DNA of 64,000 nucleotides from Punctularia strigosozonata HHB-11173 SS5. Its lineage: Eukaryota > Basidiomycota > Agaricomycetes > Corticiales > Punctulariaceae. The notes below the pieces were generated by a model that worked only from the letters and a program-made list of their open reading frames with translations, did not search any database and was not told the DNA's origin. Positions 44,279 through 56,196 of this stretch are shown in pieces; within the stretch, counting starts at the first letter, position 1, and each line of letters begins with the position of its first letter. The position numbers and the translations under genes were made by a program. Location of the stretch: NCBI RefSeq assembly GCF_000264995.1, contig NW_006767450.1, positions 496,403 to 560,402 on the forward strand, in the 5' to 3' direction.

Positions 44279-44613
44279 GGTTCGGTTGCAAAAACGTTGC
44301 GTGAGAGCTCCCCCGGGTAACAGGTCCGATAGAGAGTATATTTAGACAAAAAACGCGTTGAGTAGAATGGTATCTCTCGGTGAAAGATCAACGCAAGAAA
44401 GGAGGCGATAGGCTGAGATGTGAGACGAGCGGAACGCGAGGACACGATGGAGGTCAAGGGCAAAGACGGGTGCGCCGCGGTCCCAAACCGAGCGGGCACA
44501 TACCACTGGACATTCACGTGCTCCTCAAGGGCTTTTCACTGACAGCGGCATTGCTCGCCGCCTTTCTGAGACCGACGGCGACACCGTCGTCAACGTCCAC
44601 CGCCCACCAGACG
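44279..44613. promoter_or_regulatory. divergent promoter region, 42371-44278 gene and MED10
   Basis: 335 bp between start codons. The MED10 side is open in frame with an upstream ATG (44380), which would add a basic 78-residue N-terminus that MED10 proteins do not have, so it is taken as leader. Confidence 0.5.
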
Positions 44614-45364
44614 ATGGGCCCGCCGAGCACACCCGCAGCGGCACCGGACTCGCCGCGCGCGTCCGAGTCGCCGCCGCCCTCGGGGCTGCAGGGCGACCTC
44701 GAGCTCGAGCTGCTCGGGCTCGCGAACGCGCTCTACAACCTCGGCACGACGGTCATCAATGACCTCACGAAGGAGAAGGATAAACCCGGCGGGGGAAAGC
44801 AGGTCGGGCTTCGGGTGTACGCTTTCGTTTTCTCTTACTTTTGTTTTCTTCTCCCCTTCTCCCCGCCCCCACGGCTTTTGCTGAACGATTTTCGGTGCAG
44901 GAACGAGACGATCCAGCACCTGGCGACGCTGGACGACATGTCGCAGCACGTCCGGACGATGGTCCCCATGCAGGTGCTGGCCGACATCGACGCCTCGCGC
45001 AACCCGATGCACCTCACCCGCGAGCGGCTCGAGCGCGCCGCGACCGAGAACCAGTTCATGAACGGCAAGATCCAGGCGCTCGAGGTATGCGTGTGTTGGG
45101 CTGGGTTTCGCTCTCTCTGATCCCCATTGTCCCTCCCAATACGTATACCTTGGACTGACCCCATCATCTTCTTTCTCGGACAAGTCGTACCGGAGGACCC
45201 TGGACGAAGCCATCGCCCAAAGTTTTCCCGATCTGGCACCGTACCTCCAGCCCCCGTCAGATGGCTCTGCTCAGCACCCAAACTCTGAAGAACAGGGCAC
45301 GGTGGCGCCGAACGGACTGGCGCTCACCAACCACACCGACGCGCAGCAGTCGGGCCCGATCTAG
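44614..45364 (+). CDS. MED10: Mediator complex subunit MED10 (NUT2)
   Basis: Three exons: 44614-44816, 44901-45084, 45185-45364; 188 residues. The core is LELELLGLANALYNLGTTVI, VNETIQHLATLDDMSQHVRT, VPMQVLADIDASRNPMHLTR and, after the last intron, SYRRTLDEAIAQSFPDLAPY; this is the MED10 pattern of the Mediator middle module, which links activators to RNA polymerase II. The first donor was chosen as GT at 44817, because only that joins as V-N-E-T-I in frame. The N-terminal 30 residues and C-terminal 35 are Pro/Ser/Gln-rich. Confidence 0.92.
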
Positions 45365-46460
45365 AACAATGGACGTATATACCATCGTGGCACCTCACCC
45401 GACGCCAACGCCAAGCTCAGTACCGTAAGTCGTACGGGAACAATATCATTCCCTGTGACTCAGCATCGAACGCAAACTTAGACCTTATTAGCTCCGTGGA
45501 AGCGTTTCGGAAACACGCGTTCTTGCCACTTCTTCTGTGCCTCTACCATCGCTCATCATGGCCCTCACGTCTGGGTCTCCCGCGCCATAGCGGGATAAAT
45601 TCCGACCGGCCGCGATTCCCCAACTCAACATAAACGCGACCCCTCCCCACGGAGCCTATTGCAGAGCCTACGCTCCCAATCAGCGGCGATCAGCAGCCGT
45701 CGGCCGAGGCTATCTATGCTACCATATCGCATCTATACTTACATGAAGGATCAGAAGGGTGGAGGGGGGTTGTCGTAAGGGGTCATGGATGTCCCTGGGA
45801 GCATGCATGGCAATCATCGGATGGGTAACTGCCGCAGGGAGTGTCCAGCTCGCAGGGATAGGCGTAGAAGCCATTCGATGTTGGTCGGTCGTCATGCCAA
45901 CCAGGCGTATTACTGTGCATTGCATCCAGGCGGAGAGAAGAAGATGATACAGTAATCGGGCGTGCGTCTCGCGTTAATTGATAGTAGTAGTATGTGTTCT
46001 CTTTGCCATTGTCAAAACGGTTCGATCCCATATGTTCGCGGAGAGTTGCGAGTGGCCTGCCATCAAGCGCGCGGCTGAAATCCATCCGGAGCTATTTACC
46101 ATCGCGTCTCATATAGCTTTTTACCTTGATCCTCCTCCTTGCTCTTCTACCTGGCTCACCGTTTCGAGGTCGCTCGGGCAAACTTGGTCCCTCACTTGAA
46201 CTCGTGATTTGTCCCTGTCTCATTACGACTCTGGAGTAAGACTCCCAGCGGCGAACGTAACTGCGCCATCTGTCGTAGCTGGGATCAATAACAAGAGCCA
46301 GCACCAACTCCGGATCAGCGCCGAAGCACCGGTCGTTTGCGCAGCCCCCATAACATCCGCACTTCCGGCCGACATCACCCCCGCGTTGCCTTCCTCCTAC
46401 CCTTGCTTTTTTTGTTTTTTGTTTTCTGCGGCCACCACCACCTCAGTGGGGTAGAAGAAG
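45365..46460. other. intergenic, 1.1 kb
   Basis: 3' flank of MED10 and promoter of RIC8. A T-rich tract (CCTTGCTTTTTTTGTTTTTT) lies shortly before the RIC8 start. No gene is seen on either strand. Confidence 0.5.
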
Positions 46461-49422
46461 ATGTCGTACTTTCTCTACGGCTACAGCCAGCACAAGCCGG
46501 CGCGAGAGGGGAACGAGGTCGCGCGGACGCTGAAGACGATCGTAGATGGTGAGTGCCTCTGCCGATTGTATTGATTTGTTATTTCCGACGTTGAAGAAAC
46601 CGATTGCGTGTTATCGATATACGACAGAACCGGCGTACGCGTTCGACGTCCAGACGCGCAAGGATCTCGTCGCCGTGATCTTGGAAGATGTCCGGTTGTG
46701 CGCACAAAACGATCCCCAAACGCGGCTGCTGCGAACCGGTACGTCTCTGTAGTTTCTCTCTGCTCCCCCGTGCACTGAACCTCTTACCCTTTCCCCTACC
46801 TTCTTCTATCGCGTCTGTCCTCTCTCCTGTCCGTTCACGATTGAATATGGATATATCACAAAACATCGGTTGGCACACCCAGACGCCGCGCTCGCCCTGC
46901 TCGCGATCAAGAACCTCGCCAAGATCCCCATCGGCGCAGGCGTGCTCATCACGGAGCCCAACCTGAAGACGCTCCTCGAAGCCTCGACCGCCTTCCCGGA
47001 CGAGCCCGCGGCGCAAAACGAGGCGCTCCGGTGCATCGCCAACTCGCTCCTGCTGCACGAGTCTGCGCGGACGACGTTCGTCACCGACAATGTCCGCGGC
47101 GACGAACGCTGCGTCGAACTACTTGACGTACGCAACAATTCCCCCCCATCGCGTTCCCGCCTTTGTTTTCTTCAGCTGAATATATGCGGGATATATGCAG
47201 AAATCAGACGACCCGGAGCAGATCTTCCTCGCGAGCCGGATCCTCTTCCTCTGCACCGTCTCCTCCCTCGCCGCGGGCGACTTCATCAAGTCCCTCGTCG
47301 AGCAAGCGCGTGTCGTCGATGTCGTCGGTCCCAAGATCGACCTTCTCACCGCGGCCGTCGCCGCCGGAACCAAGATGGCCCGCGAGGCGCTCACCGATCT
47401 CATGAAGTTCGTCTTCAACCTGCTCGTGCACTACCCCAAGGCAAATATTACCTACCCTCTCTCTCTCTCTACACTACTCATTCACGTCGTACAGCTGACT
47501 GACGCGCCATGGGCGCCGATCAACCAGAACGCGCCAAAGCCGGACGACCACGCGAAGGTCATGGGCGAGTACTGGAGCGACCGCTTGGACGGGTACGTTT
47601 GCCAATCGCTTCAGTGATTGCAGCACCACCAGCTGAATCTCCGCCTAACAGCATCCTCGCCCCCCTCCTCCGCGCCTTCCACACGCTCCCCCCTCCGCCC
47701 GCCTCGCCCACGCCGCTCGCCGCCCCACTCACGCACATCATCCACGCCCTCATCTCCGTCCCCTTCACCCCCTCCCTCCTCCCAACATGGCACGCCCCCG
47801 CCCCCACCTCTCCCTCACCGCTCACCACCACCAAACTCGCCTCCGCCGCCGAGTCCTCCTCCTCCCGCTCCGGCTCGCCCACGAGCACCTCCAAACCTCC
47901 CGGCGCCTTCGACCGCGCCATGTCCGTCCTCTCCTCCGCCTCCCGCCGCTCCTTCTCCGGCATCCGCGGCTCCTCCCCCTCCCCCTCCTCCCCCTCCCCC
48001 TCTCCTCCCACCTCCTCGATCGACGTCCTCAAACGCGCCCAAGACCTCCTCGACGCCTCTTTCGCCCACTTCCTCCAAGGCACCTGCGACCCCGACGACG
48101 CCGCCGTGCGCGAGCGCGCCTCCGCCGCGGGCGACACGACGCTCGACGAGCTGCACGGCCCGCTCGTCGTGCTCCTCACCCGGCTCGCGCTCGCCGACGC
48201 CGCCTGGCGCAAACGCACGCTCGACTGGCTCGTCCCCGCAGACCTCGACCGCACCGGCCCACCGCTCGAGGCGCGCCCGACACTCCTCGGCCGTTGCCTG
48301 CGCCTGCTCGGATCCGTGCACCATCCCCGGCTAAAAGACGCCGTGGGCGAGCTCTTGTTCGCCGCCTGCGATGAAGACGGTGAGCCCTGTTCTTTCCTTC
48401 TTCCCTCCCNNNNNNNNNNNNNNNNNNNNNNNNNNNNNNNNNNNNNNNNNNNNNNNNNNNNNNNNNNNNNNNNNNNNNNNNNNNNNNNNNNNNNNNNNNN
48501 NNNNNNNNNNNNNNNNNNNNNNNNNNNNNNNNNNNNNNNNNNNNNNNNNNNNNNNNNNNNNNNNNNNNNNNNNNNNNNNNNNNNNNNNNNNNNNNNNNNN
48601 NNNNNNNNNNNNNNNNNNNNNNNNNNNNNNNNNNNNNNNNNNNNNNNNNNNNNNNNNNNNNNNNNNNNNNNNNNNNNNNNNNNNNNNNNNNNNNNNNNNN
48701 NNNNNNNNNNNNNNNNNNNNNNNNNNNNNNNNNNNNNNNNNNNNNNNNNNNNNNNNNNNNNNNNNNNNNNNNNNNNNNNNNNNNNNNNNNNNNNNNNNNN
48801 NNNNNNNNNNNNNNNNNNNNNNNNNNNNNNNNNNNNNNNNNNNNNNNNNNNNNNNNNNNNNNNNNNNNNNNNNNNNNNNNNNNNNNNNNNNNNNNNNNNN
48901 NNNNNNNNNNNNNNNNNNNNNNNNNNNNNNNNNNNNNNNNNNTTTTTTTTTCCCTCTCATTTTCGATTTTCCTGCCCCTCTCTCCGATATCTGGTCATGC
49001 CACCCCTCCCTCCTCCCCCCCACCCCCTTTCTTTTCTCTCCCTCCTCACAATCTGTCGAACGTCCATCTGATAAATACCCTTTCTTGGATCCCCAGCCGG
49101 CGCGCTCGCGTCCCAAGTCGGCTACGGCAACGTCGCCGGTTTCCTCTACAACCGCGGTATCATGGCCAACCCCTCCCCGTCCGCCTCCTCCTCCGCCAGC
49201 GCCGCGGGCCCGCAGACGACGCCGGACGGCCGGCCGATCAACGCCATCACCGGCGTCGTGCAGCCGGCGCAGGAGCACAGCGCGCTGGACGAGATGACGG
49301 AGGAGGAGAAGGAGCGCGAGGCGGAGAAGCTGATGGTGCTCTTCGACCGGCTCGAGCGCAACGGGGCGATCGCGCCCGAGCAGAACCCGGTCAGGCAGGC
49401 GATACGGAAGGCGAACAGTTGA
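46461..49422 (+). CDS. RIC8: RIC8/synembryn, chaperone and exchange factor for G-alpha
   Basis: Seven exons: 46461-46548, 46628-46738, 46883-47127, 47201-47440, 47495-47592, 47652-48379, 49097-49422; 611 residues. The armadillo-like core shows ALLAIKNLAKIPIGAGVLIT, EALRCIANSLLLHESARTTF, DDPEQIFLASRILFLCTVSS and LTDLMKFVFNLLVHYPK. It ends QVGYGNVAGFLYNRGIMA, the C-terminal signature of Ric8 proteins, then an acidic tail (DEMTEEEKEREAEKLMVLFD). It folds and activates G-alpha subunits in the cytosol. Intron 4 begins AAG|GCAAAT (a GC donor) and has a CT-rich tract before its acceptor. The Ser/Pro-rich insert of about 110 residues in exon 6 is longer than I expect for the family. The second assembly gap lies in the last intron. 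Confidence 0.92.
48410..48942. other. assembly gap (533 N) in the last RIC8 intron
   Basis: Flanked by CTTCCCTCCC on the left and TTTTTTTTTCCC on the right. Exons on both sides join in frame (DED then AGALASQVGYGN), so coding sequence appears complete. Confidence 0.97.
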
Positions 49423-49991
49423 GCGAGGACGAGAGCGATTATTACAACGAACGGACGAGAGAACGAAGGAATTGAAGGACGATGATACCCCGCCCCCCCC
49501 TCCCACACACACAACAACACACACACACATAGTGCTCCCGAAGATTCCGTTATTTGTTTATCGACCATGCTCCGACCGCTAATTATATGCGAATGGTCCG
49601 AAGTTAGGGCACGATGCCTCGATATCTACTGTAGCCCCAATAATACCCCCATGATATGATCTGTTTAACGATTCGATCGCCACGATACACTGATATATTA
49701 TGCTTGCTTGAGATGCCAATCGATCCCGCATGAACACCTCGAGAGCCGCCGCCGGCAGGGTGGGTGAACGACATGCGCATGCTACTATACAGGAAGGCAT
49801 TTTGGTCCCCGGTGCTTTTCGTACCTTCCCCAAGCGGTGCAACGTGTGCAGACAGAGCACCGTGCGGACGATCGACAGGGCATCGACAGTGGGTGCGGTC
49901 ACTCATTCGTGAATCGTAGCTCATGGCGACTCGACGATCGCAGACGATCGAGGGGGTCTCGAGCCATGCGATGCTGGTGTCGGTGGGATGC
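49423..49991. other. intergenic between convergent RIC8 and CGI121
   Basis: 3' UTR regions. It contains the short CA microsatellite at 49504-49530. No gene is recognised. Confidence 0.5.
49504..49530 (+). repeat. CA microsatellite
   Basis: Imperfect (CA)n with two CAA interruptions, preceded by a C-rich tract, in the 3' flank of RIC8. Confidence 0.9.
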
Positions 49992-50871
49992 CTACGTCGC
50001 CACGCTTTTCATCGCTACCGACGTCGTCGCGATGTTGTCCACGACGGCGCGCTCGGCCGCAGAGTCAGCCGCCTTCTTGACCGCCGGGTCCGCGCCCATC
50101 TTATGGTACTGCGATCCTCCAAGAGTCAGCGTACGATCCCCATCTCCCTCTCCCCACAAACAAGTACAAAATGAACGATCAAAAGGAGGTGGGGGGGGGG
50201 CGCGGGTAAGAGGAGAGGAGCTGGATATATGCGTTACCTTCTTCACCGCGGCCCAGTCTGTGATCTCTTGCAGCCTATCCAGGGACACGAGATCGCCCTG
50301 GACGACGGCTCGCATCTTCGCCTCCACGTCCGGCGCACTGAGCTCCGCCGCCGCCACCCGCACGACCAGGAGCGCGCGGCTGTCGTCTCCAACGCCGTAC
50401 CGGCGGATCGCCTCCGTAATCTAAACGCGTCCCAACCGTCTGAGCACGAACACTCGCAATGAAAACGATCGATAATAAGGGAAGACGCGGCCCACGTTGT
50501 TGCTCGGGTTCAGTATCCACAGGATCTCCGAATGCACCGTCTTCGTTCGCAGCGCGCCCTGCAGTTCGGCGAGGACGGCTTGGTAGATCGCCGTTCGGAG
50601 GTGAAGCACGCTGGTGATCTAGGCATATATACACCGGCGTCCGTGAGCGCGATCATCCTGCCGACCTTTGGATCAGGCGAGCCCGCACCAGCCGCGCGTC
50701 GACGAACGCAAAGTTGACCGCCTCCCGCTCCTCGTCGCCCTCCGCACCGACCATGCCCGCCGCCTTCACGATCCGCGCGCGCACCTCCGCCGCGTTGCGC
50801 ACGTCCACAAACAGCGCGACGTGCACGGTCGAACGCCGCGCAGGGAATTGGGGATACATGACGCTCTGCAT
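49992..50871 (-). CDS. CGI121: KEOPS/EKC complex subunit CGI121 (TPRKB)
   Basis: Four exons on the minus strand: 50871-50689, 50618-50496, 50420-50238, 50108-49992; 201 residues. It starts MQSVMYPQFPARRSTVHVAL and continues VNFAFVDARLITSVLHLRTA, IYQAVLAELQGALRTKTVHS, EILWILNPSNN, then ITEAIRRYGVGDDSRALLVV. These match Cgi121: the LHLRTAIYQA helix, the K-T-x-H-S-E-I-L strand, and LNPSNNI followed by the GDDS loop. KEOPS makes t6A37 on ANN-decoding tRNAs; Cgi121 binds Bud32 and the tRNA 3' end. An upstream in-frame ATG (50901) would add ten residues. Confidence 0.92.
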
Positions 50872-51131
50872 CTTGAGTCCTCGTTCTTTGTATATGCGCA
50901 AGATGTAGATCGCACACAGAGCGGAAGGGCCGGACCAGAGATAACGAGATTACCGCAGAAGAGGCGAAAAGAGCATCAGAGGGACGACGGTCATGTGATC
51001 ATAGGAGACGACAACATATTATATGCGTGCATGGATGGGGCGGAGACGGACGGAGACCATGATATATCTGCAATATAGGGCACCATGAACAAAGCTAGCA
51101 TGAACATCCTCTCGGCAATGAATCAGATCGA

Positions 51132-53145
51132 TTAGTCGAAAGTGGTCTTCTTGCCCTCGAATGAGGTAACAGCGCCGTTCCGCGCACCACCACGTCCGCG
51201 AGGAGCACCACGACCCTGCAGACGTTCGTCAGCTTAATGTTATCCAGCAACAGACGGAAGAAAAGGCTCACCCTGCCGCCGCGACCACGGTCTCCACCGC
51301 CGCGACCGCGTCCACCGAAGCCGCCACGGTCTCCGCCGCCGAACCCACCACGTCCCCTACCGCGATCGCCAAATCCGCCACGTCCTCCACCGCGCCCGCC
51401 AAATCCACCACCGCGTCCACCGCCGAACCCACCGCCACCACCACCGCTGTTATCTCTCGGCTGGCTGTAATCGAGCCTGATCGAGCGCCCGCCGATCTCG
51501 GTGCCCGAAAGCGCCTCGAACGCGGCTTTGGCGGCGTCGACGTCCACAAACTCGACGTATCCGAATCCCTTCGGCCGTCCACTTTCGCGGTCGGTCGGGA
51601 GCCTGACGGACTTGACCTCGCCGTGCTCCCCGAACGCCTCCCACACGGCGTCCTCCGTCGCATCCCAACTGAGGTTGCCGACGAACAGGACCGACGACGG
51701 AGCGGAGGTGCTGTCCCCGAACGCCTTCGCCCGATTCTCGCGCTGCTGATTCTTGTTCAGACCGGGGGCCCGGTCGACGTTGACCGGCCGGCCGTCGATC
51801 TCCTTCCCGTTCATCGTGTCGATCGCCTTCTGCACCGACGACGCGTCCGCGAACTCGACGTGGCCAAAGCCGCGCGACTTGCCCGTGTTGCGGTCGATGT
51901 TGACCCGGGCGGAGACGACCTCGCCGCATTCGGCGAACTCGGACGCGAGCTGGTCGTCGTCCACGTTCCACGAAAGCCGGCCGACGAAGATCGTCTTCGA
52001 CTCTTCCTCCTGCTCCGCCGGCGCGGCGCTGCCGTCGGCGAGTTTGGTCTTTTTGCTTGCGCTCGGGGCATCGTCCTCTGCCTTGCGCTTGCCTCCCTTG
52101 GCGGGGGGAGCGCTGGGCTCGGCCATCTCCACATCCTCGTCGCTGTCGCTGTCCTCGTCGCTGCTCTCGGCAGAGGCGGTGGCGGGCGGCCCAGCGGCAG
52201 CCTTTTTGGCAGTGGTCGTGTCGTCGGACGAATCCGAGTCGCTGTCGTCCGAGTCGTCGCTCGACGCGGCCTTGGCCTTCGCGCCAGCAGCCTTGCCATT
52301 GGCAGCGGGCTTCTTCTCATCCTCGGACTCCGAGTCCGACGACTCTTCCGAAGACGACGACTCGGCCTTCTTAGCGGGGGCAGCCTTCGCAGGGGCGGCC
52401 TTGGCGGGAGTTGCCTTGGCGGGAGCAGCCTTGGCCGCCTTCGCTGGAGCGGCCTTCGCAGCCGGCTTCTCGTCCTCAGACGAGGAATCCTCGCTCGAAT
52501 CGCTGCTGCTGCTCGACTCCTTCTTCGCCGGCGCCGCCTTCTTCGCCGGGGAGGCCTTGGCCGATGCAGCCATCGCGGGGGCGGCTTTTGTGGGTGCGGC
52601 GGCCTTGGCCTTCGGCGCCGGCTTCTCGTCCTCAGAGTCCGAGTCGGAGTCAGAGTCGGACGAGGACTCGTCCTTTTTAGCGGCGGGTGCAGCCTTCACC
52701 TGCGCGGCTTTGGGCTTCTCGTCCTCAGACGAGGAAGAGTCGCTCGAGTCGTCGCTGGACGCGGCGGGCGCAGCAGCCTGACAACAAATTGAGAGTCTAA
52801 TGATAGAACGTGGGGTGCTGAGATTGAGACGCACCTTGGCCTTGCCATTTGCCTGCGCCTTGGGCGCGGGCTTTTCGTCCTCAGATTCGCTCTCGGAGGA
52901 CTCCTCGCTCGACGAGCTCGGGGTCGGCTCCTTCGGCGGGGGCGGGGGCGCAGCCTTCGCCTTCTTGCTCTCCTTCTTTTTCTGTTGTTGTCCCTTCATG
53001 TTTAGCAAATAATGAAAGCGATATTGAGACATTAAAAAAAACGCACAGGGGCAAGCGCAGCTGCCGTCTTCGCGGGCTTGGCCTCCGCGGCGGGCTTAGC
53101 CACCTTTTTGTCCGCCTTGGGTGCCTTCTTGTCCGACTTGGCCAT
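51132..53145 (-). CDS. NSR1: nucleolin/Nsr1/Gar2-like nucleolar protein, two RRMs and an RGG tail
   Basis: Four exons on the minus strand: 53145-53047, 52993-52835, 52777-51272, 51215-51132; 615 residues. It starts MAKSDKKAPKADKKVAKPAA. Residues up to about 350 alternate Lys/Ala/Pro-rich and Ser/Asp/Glu-rich blocks (for example SSDSDSDSDSEDEKPAPKAK), the acidic phosphorylatable region of nucleolins. RRM1 has KTIFVGRLSW and SRGFGHVEFA. RRM2 has SVLFVGNLSW and PKGFGYVEFV. The tail is rich in RGG/GRGG and continues into the last exon (GRGAPRGRGGARNG), ending KKTTFD. It should act in pre-rRNA processing and 40S assembly. The acidic repeats read as long open frames on the opposite strand; those are shadows. 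Confidence 0.94.
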
Positions 53146-53395
53146 TGTGTAAAAGAACGACTGACAAGTGGGCGGAGGGGAGGTAAAGGAGGAGGGGAGG
53201 AGAGGGTATGAAGTGAGGGGGTGAAGCTGAGAGAGTTTGCCGGATCCAAAATTTAGACAGGGTCGGGGGTCCCCATAGTCAGCGCCCCGTCGGGACCCCC
53301 GAGCATCGCGCCGCTACTCGACGCCAGGGGCGGCGGGCGTCGGGCCGCTTTACCTTGCCCCTCACTCATTCACTGTCCACGATCACTGGCGCGCA
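53146..53395. promoter_or_regulatory. divergent promoter, nucleolin-like gene and MRS6
   Basis: 250 bp between start codons, with several direct copies of GTCGG/CCGAC-type words (for example CGTCGGGACC and GGCGTCGGGCC). No TATA box is seen. Confidence 0.5.
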
Positions 53396-55451
53396 ATGAA
53401 CGCGGACCCAAACGACACCTACTTCGACGTCGTCGTTATTGGTACCGGGCTCACCGAGTCCATCGTCGCTGCGTACGTCGACCACCTCGACGTAAACGCC
53501 GACAAGTGACTAAGCGAGGACAGCGCAGCGCGCTCTCCAAGGCCGCCTACCGCGTCGCTCACATCGACGACAATCCTTACTACGGCGCCGACGAGGCGAC
53601 GCTTACGCCTGAAGAGCTGCTCGAGTGGGCGAAGCAGCGCTCTGCCCCATCATCGGACGATGAACAGACGACCGCGTACGCGACCGCGCAGCGCGCGCGC
53701 TTCTCGTCCGTCAGCTGGGCCGGTGCGCCCCCTCCCTTCGCGCGCCAATACGCACTCTCGCTCGCGCCCTCGGTGCTGCCCTCCACCGGGCCGCTCATCT
53801 CTTCCCTGATCGCGTCAGGCGTCGCACGCTACGGCGGCTACCGCCTCGTCGAGCGCGTCGGGATCTACTCTCCATCATCACCGTCAACCTCATCGACCTC
53901 ATCAACTATGACAACCGGAGGGAGCGTGCGCCTGGTACCGAACGGCAAGGAGGACGTCTTCAAGAGCCGCGACCTCTCGCTGCTCGACAAACGCCGGCTG
54001 ATGCGCTTCCTCCTCTTCGCCGCATCCGACTTTGAGGGAAAACCCGAGCTGGCGGGCAAAGAGTCCGAGCCGCTCTTGCAGTATCTCCAGCGGAAGGACG
54101 GATTCGGGCTCCGGGAGGAGCTCGCGCAAGCCGTCACCTACGCGCTCGCATATTGCACCAGCGCCGATGGTGAGTACACGCAACGTTCGTCCTTTCCACG
54201 CGATCGAATCTCTTACGCATATGCTGTCAAGACACGACTCTCCCCGCCCTACGCCGGATTCGCCAGGTGCTCCGCTCTGCGGGACGCTACGGCCCCTCGC
54301 CCTTCCTCCTGCCGCACTACGGCGGCGCCGGTGAGCTCGCGCAAGGGTTCTGTCGCACGGCCGCGGTGGGTGGCGCCGCGTACATCCTCGGGCGCGCCGT
54401 CACCCGCGTGGAGCCCACCACCACACCGACCCCTCCTGGGTCTACCCCCCAGGGTCAGGATGCGGAGGCAGGAAAGGAGACCATAACGAAGCAGGGCCGC
54501 TACACCGTCAGGCTGGCTGGATTCGAAGAGACGATCACTTGTGATCTCGTCATATCCGCTCCGGACTACCTCCTACCGGAGCTGAAAGCAGGCGCGAAAC
54601 ACGTCCCCGTACCGCCGCTCGAAGCCGGCGAGAGCGAAGACGGGGATGATCTCGTATCTTCCTCCAAGCACAATATCCTCGCGAGATGCATCGCCATCAT
54701 CGACCAGCCTGTATCTTTACAGCCCACACCCGCACCGTCATCCGTACTACCAGCCTCCAGCAGTCCGAACTCCTCGCATACAGAGAACAACGCAGAGCAA
54801 GCTCCTCCTGGCTCCACCGAAGCTGAATCACAGCCGAGCGACCCGCCCATCGACACTTCCCTCCTCGTCTTCCCTCCCTCCTCCCTCCAAGACAGCCACG
54901 GCTCGTCCACCAGCGCCGCACACGTACTCGTCACCGGCGAAGGCAGCCTATCCGCGCCGAAGGGCAAATGTACGCCTCTCCCCCCTTTCCCCTCTCTCAC
55001 ATACACTACGTACATTCACTCACAAACGATCTTTCCCACAGGGATCGTCTACATCGCCCTCCCGCTTCACGCCCCGCCCCCGCCCTCCACCTCCGCCGAA
55101 TCCGCCCTCCGGCCCTACCTCGACGCCGTCCTCTCCCTCTGCCCTTCCTCGTCTCCCCCCGATCCGCTCTTCTCCGTGTTCTACTACCAACACCAGCACC
55201 CCGTCCCTCCGCCTTCTCCCCACCTCGCCCAAGAGAGTCCAAGCTCGCTCGTCACGCCCCCTCTCCCGCCCGACCTCGTCCACCTGGCGGACGCGGCGGC
55301 CACGAACGCCGAGGCGGTGTTCTGGGAGGCGGTGAAGAGCCGTACGCCGCGTGCCGCGCGCGAGAGGGGGGAGGACGCGGAGGCGTGGAGCGTGCCCGAG
55401 AGCTTGTGGCCGGCGATCGAAGCGCAGGACGACGACGACGACGAGTGGTAA
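53396..55451 (+). CDS. MRS6: Rab escort protein (MRS6/CHM), GDI superfamily
   Basis: Four exons: 53396-53472, 53529-54169, 54232-54969, 55042-55451; 621 residues, as usual for Rab escort proteins (GDIs are about 450). The dinucleotide-fold start is FDVVVIGTGLTESIVAAALS and VAHIDDNPYYGADEATLT. GDI-type blocks follow: SLAPSVLPSTGPLISSLIAS, KEDVFKSRDLSLLDKRRLMR, AGRYGPSPFLLPHYGGAGEL and AQGFCRTAAVGGAAYILGRA. An insert (PSSVLPASSSPNSSHTEN and on) of low complexity separates two halves. The tail is acidic (AIEAQDDDDDEW). It presents newly made Rab GTPases to geranylgeranyl transferase II and delivers them to membranes. Confidence 0.92.
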
Positions 55452-56196
55452 CGCGATGGAGAGCCGCTGGGTCACGCAACTCGGGGAGAGCGGGGACGGC
55501 GATGAAAGGGATGGTAAGCTACATACACAGCCTGAGGAAAATGGAAATGTGCATTGCGGAAATATGGACGTTTCTGTCCGAGGTGCTTACGCTGAGGATC
55601 GTATCTACGTATACGTACTCCGTGCATAACGGATCGTCAGGGTCACACACACGAGGCTTGCAAGTTACAGTATGACCGTTAACGCGCTGGGCAGGGACGG
55701 AAGACGCGTTTCTTTTGGAAAGCTCGCGGGTGCATCCGTTGGCCTCCGCCGATCGGAACTGGTTCTCTTCCCCGAACTTGCTTCTCCACATTGGTTCCTT
55801 CGTACCTTTTTCATGTTTCAGTAACTTTCGTCATGGACCCTCGCTAGTTGTTGTACCCATTGTTCTGAACTTGCCGTCACTGGTCCGTCGTAAGTGATAC
55901 CGGACGGCGAACGCATCAAAAGAGTAGTGATCGTGATCATCTGGCCAATCGTCATCTCACGCGCATATCCCGACCCGTCAGCGATATGTCGACTAGTCGG
56001 TGATTCATGCGGGCTTCTTATGTACGCATCAAAGCGCACATAGCCGCCAAATCTAGGTAACCGAACCTTCCGCCGCGCCTCGCGGTTCATTCAAATCACC
56101 CGCCTCCTTCAGCCCTACTTAAGCGAACATGCCAGCGGGGCCCCATCTCACCCTATCCTTGCCGTGGAACTCAGTCTACTCGGAGAGACCAGTCCC
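55452..56196. other. intergenic
   Basis: 3' flank of MRS6 and promoter of the CHAT-TPR gene. No coding signal is seen. Confidence 0.5.

Noticed and set aside
44380-44613. N-terminal extension of MED10 from an upstream ATG
   Set aside because: Adds a basic 78-residue segment not seen in MED10 proteins; the ATG at 44614 gives a normal N-terminus.
51623-52792. Plus-strand frames of 340-390 codons over the nucleolin-like gene
   Set aside because: Complement of Ser/Asp/Glu codon repeats; the minus strand has two RRMs and consistent splicing.
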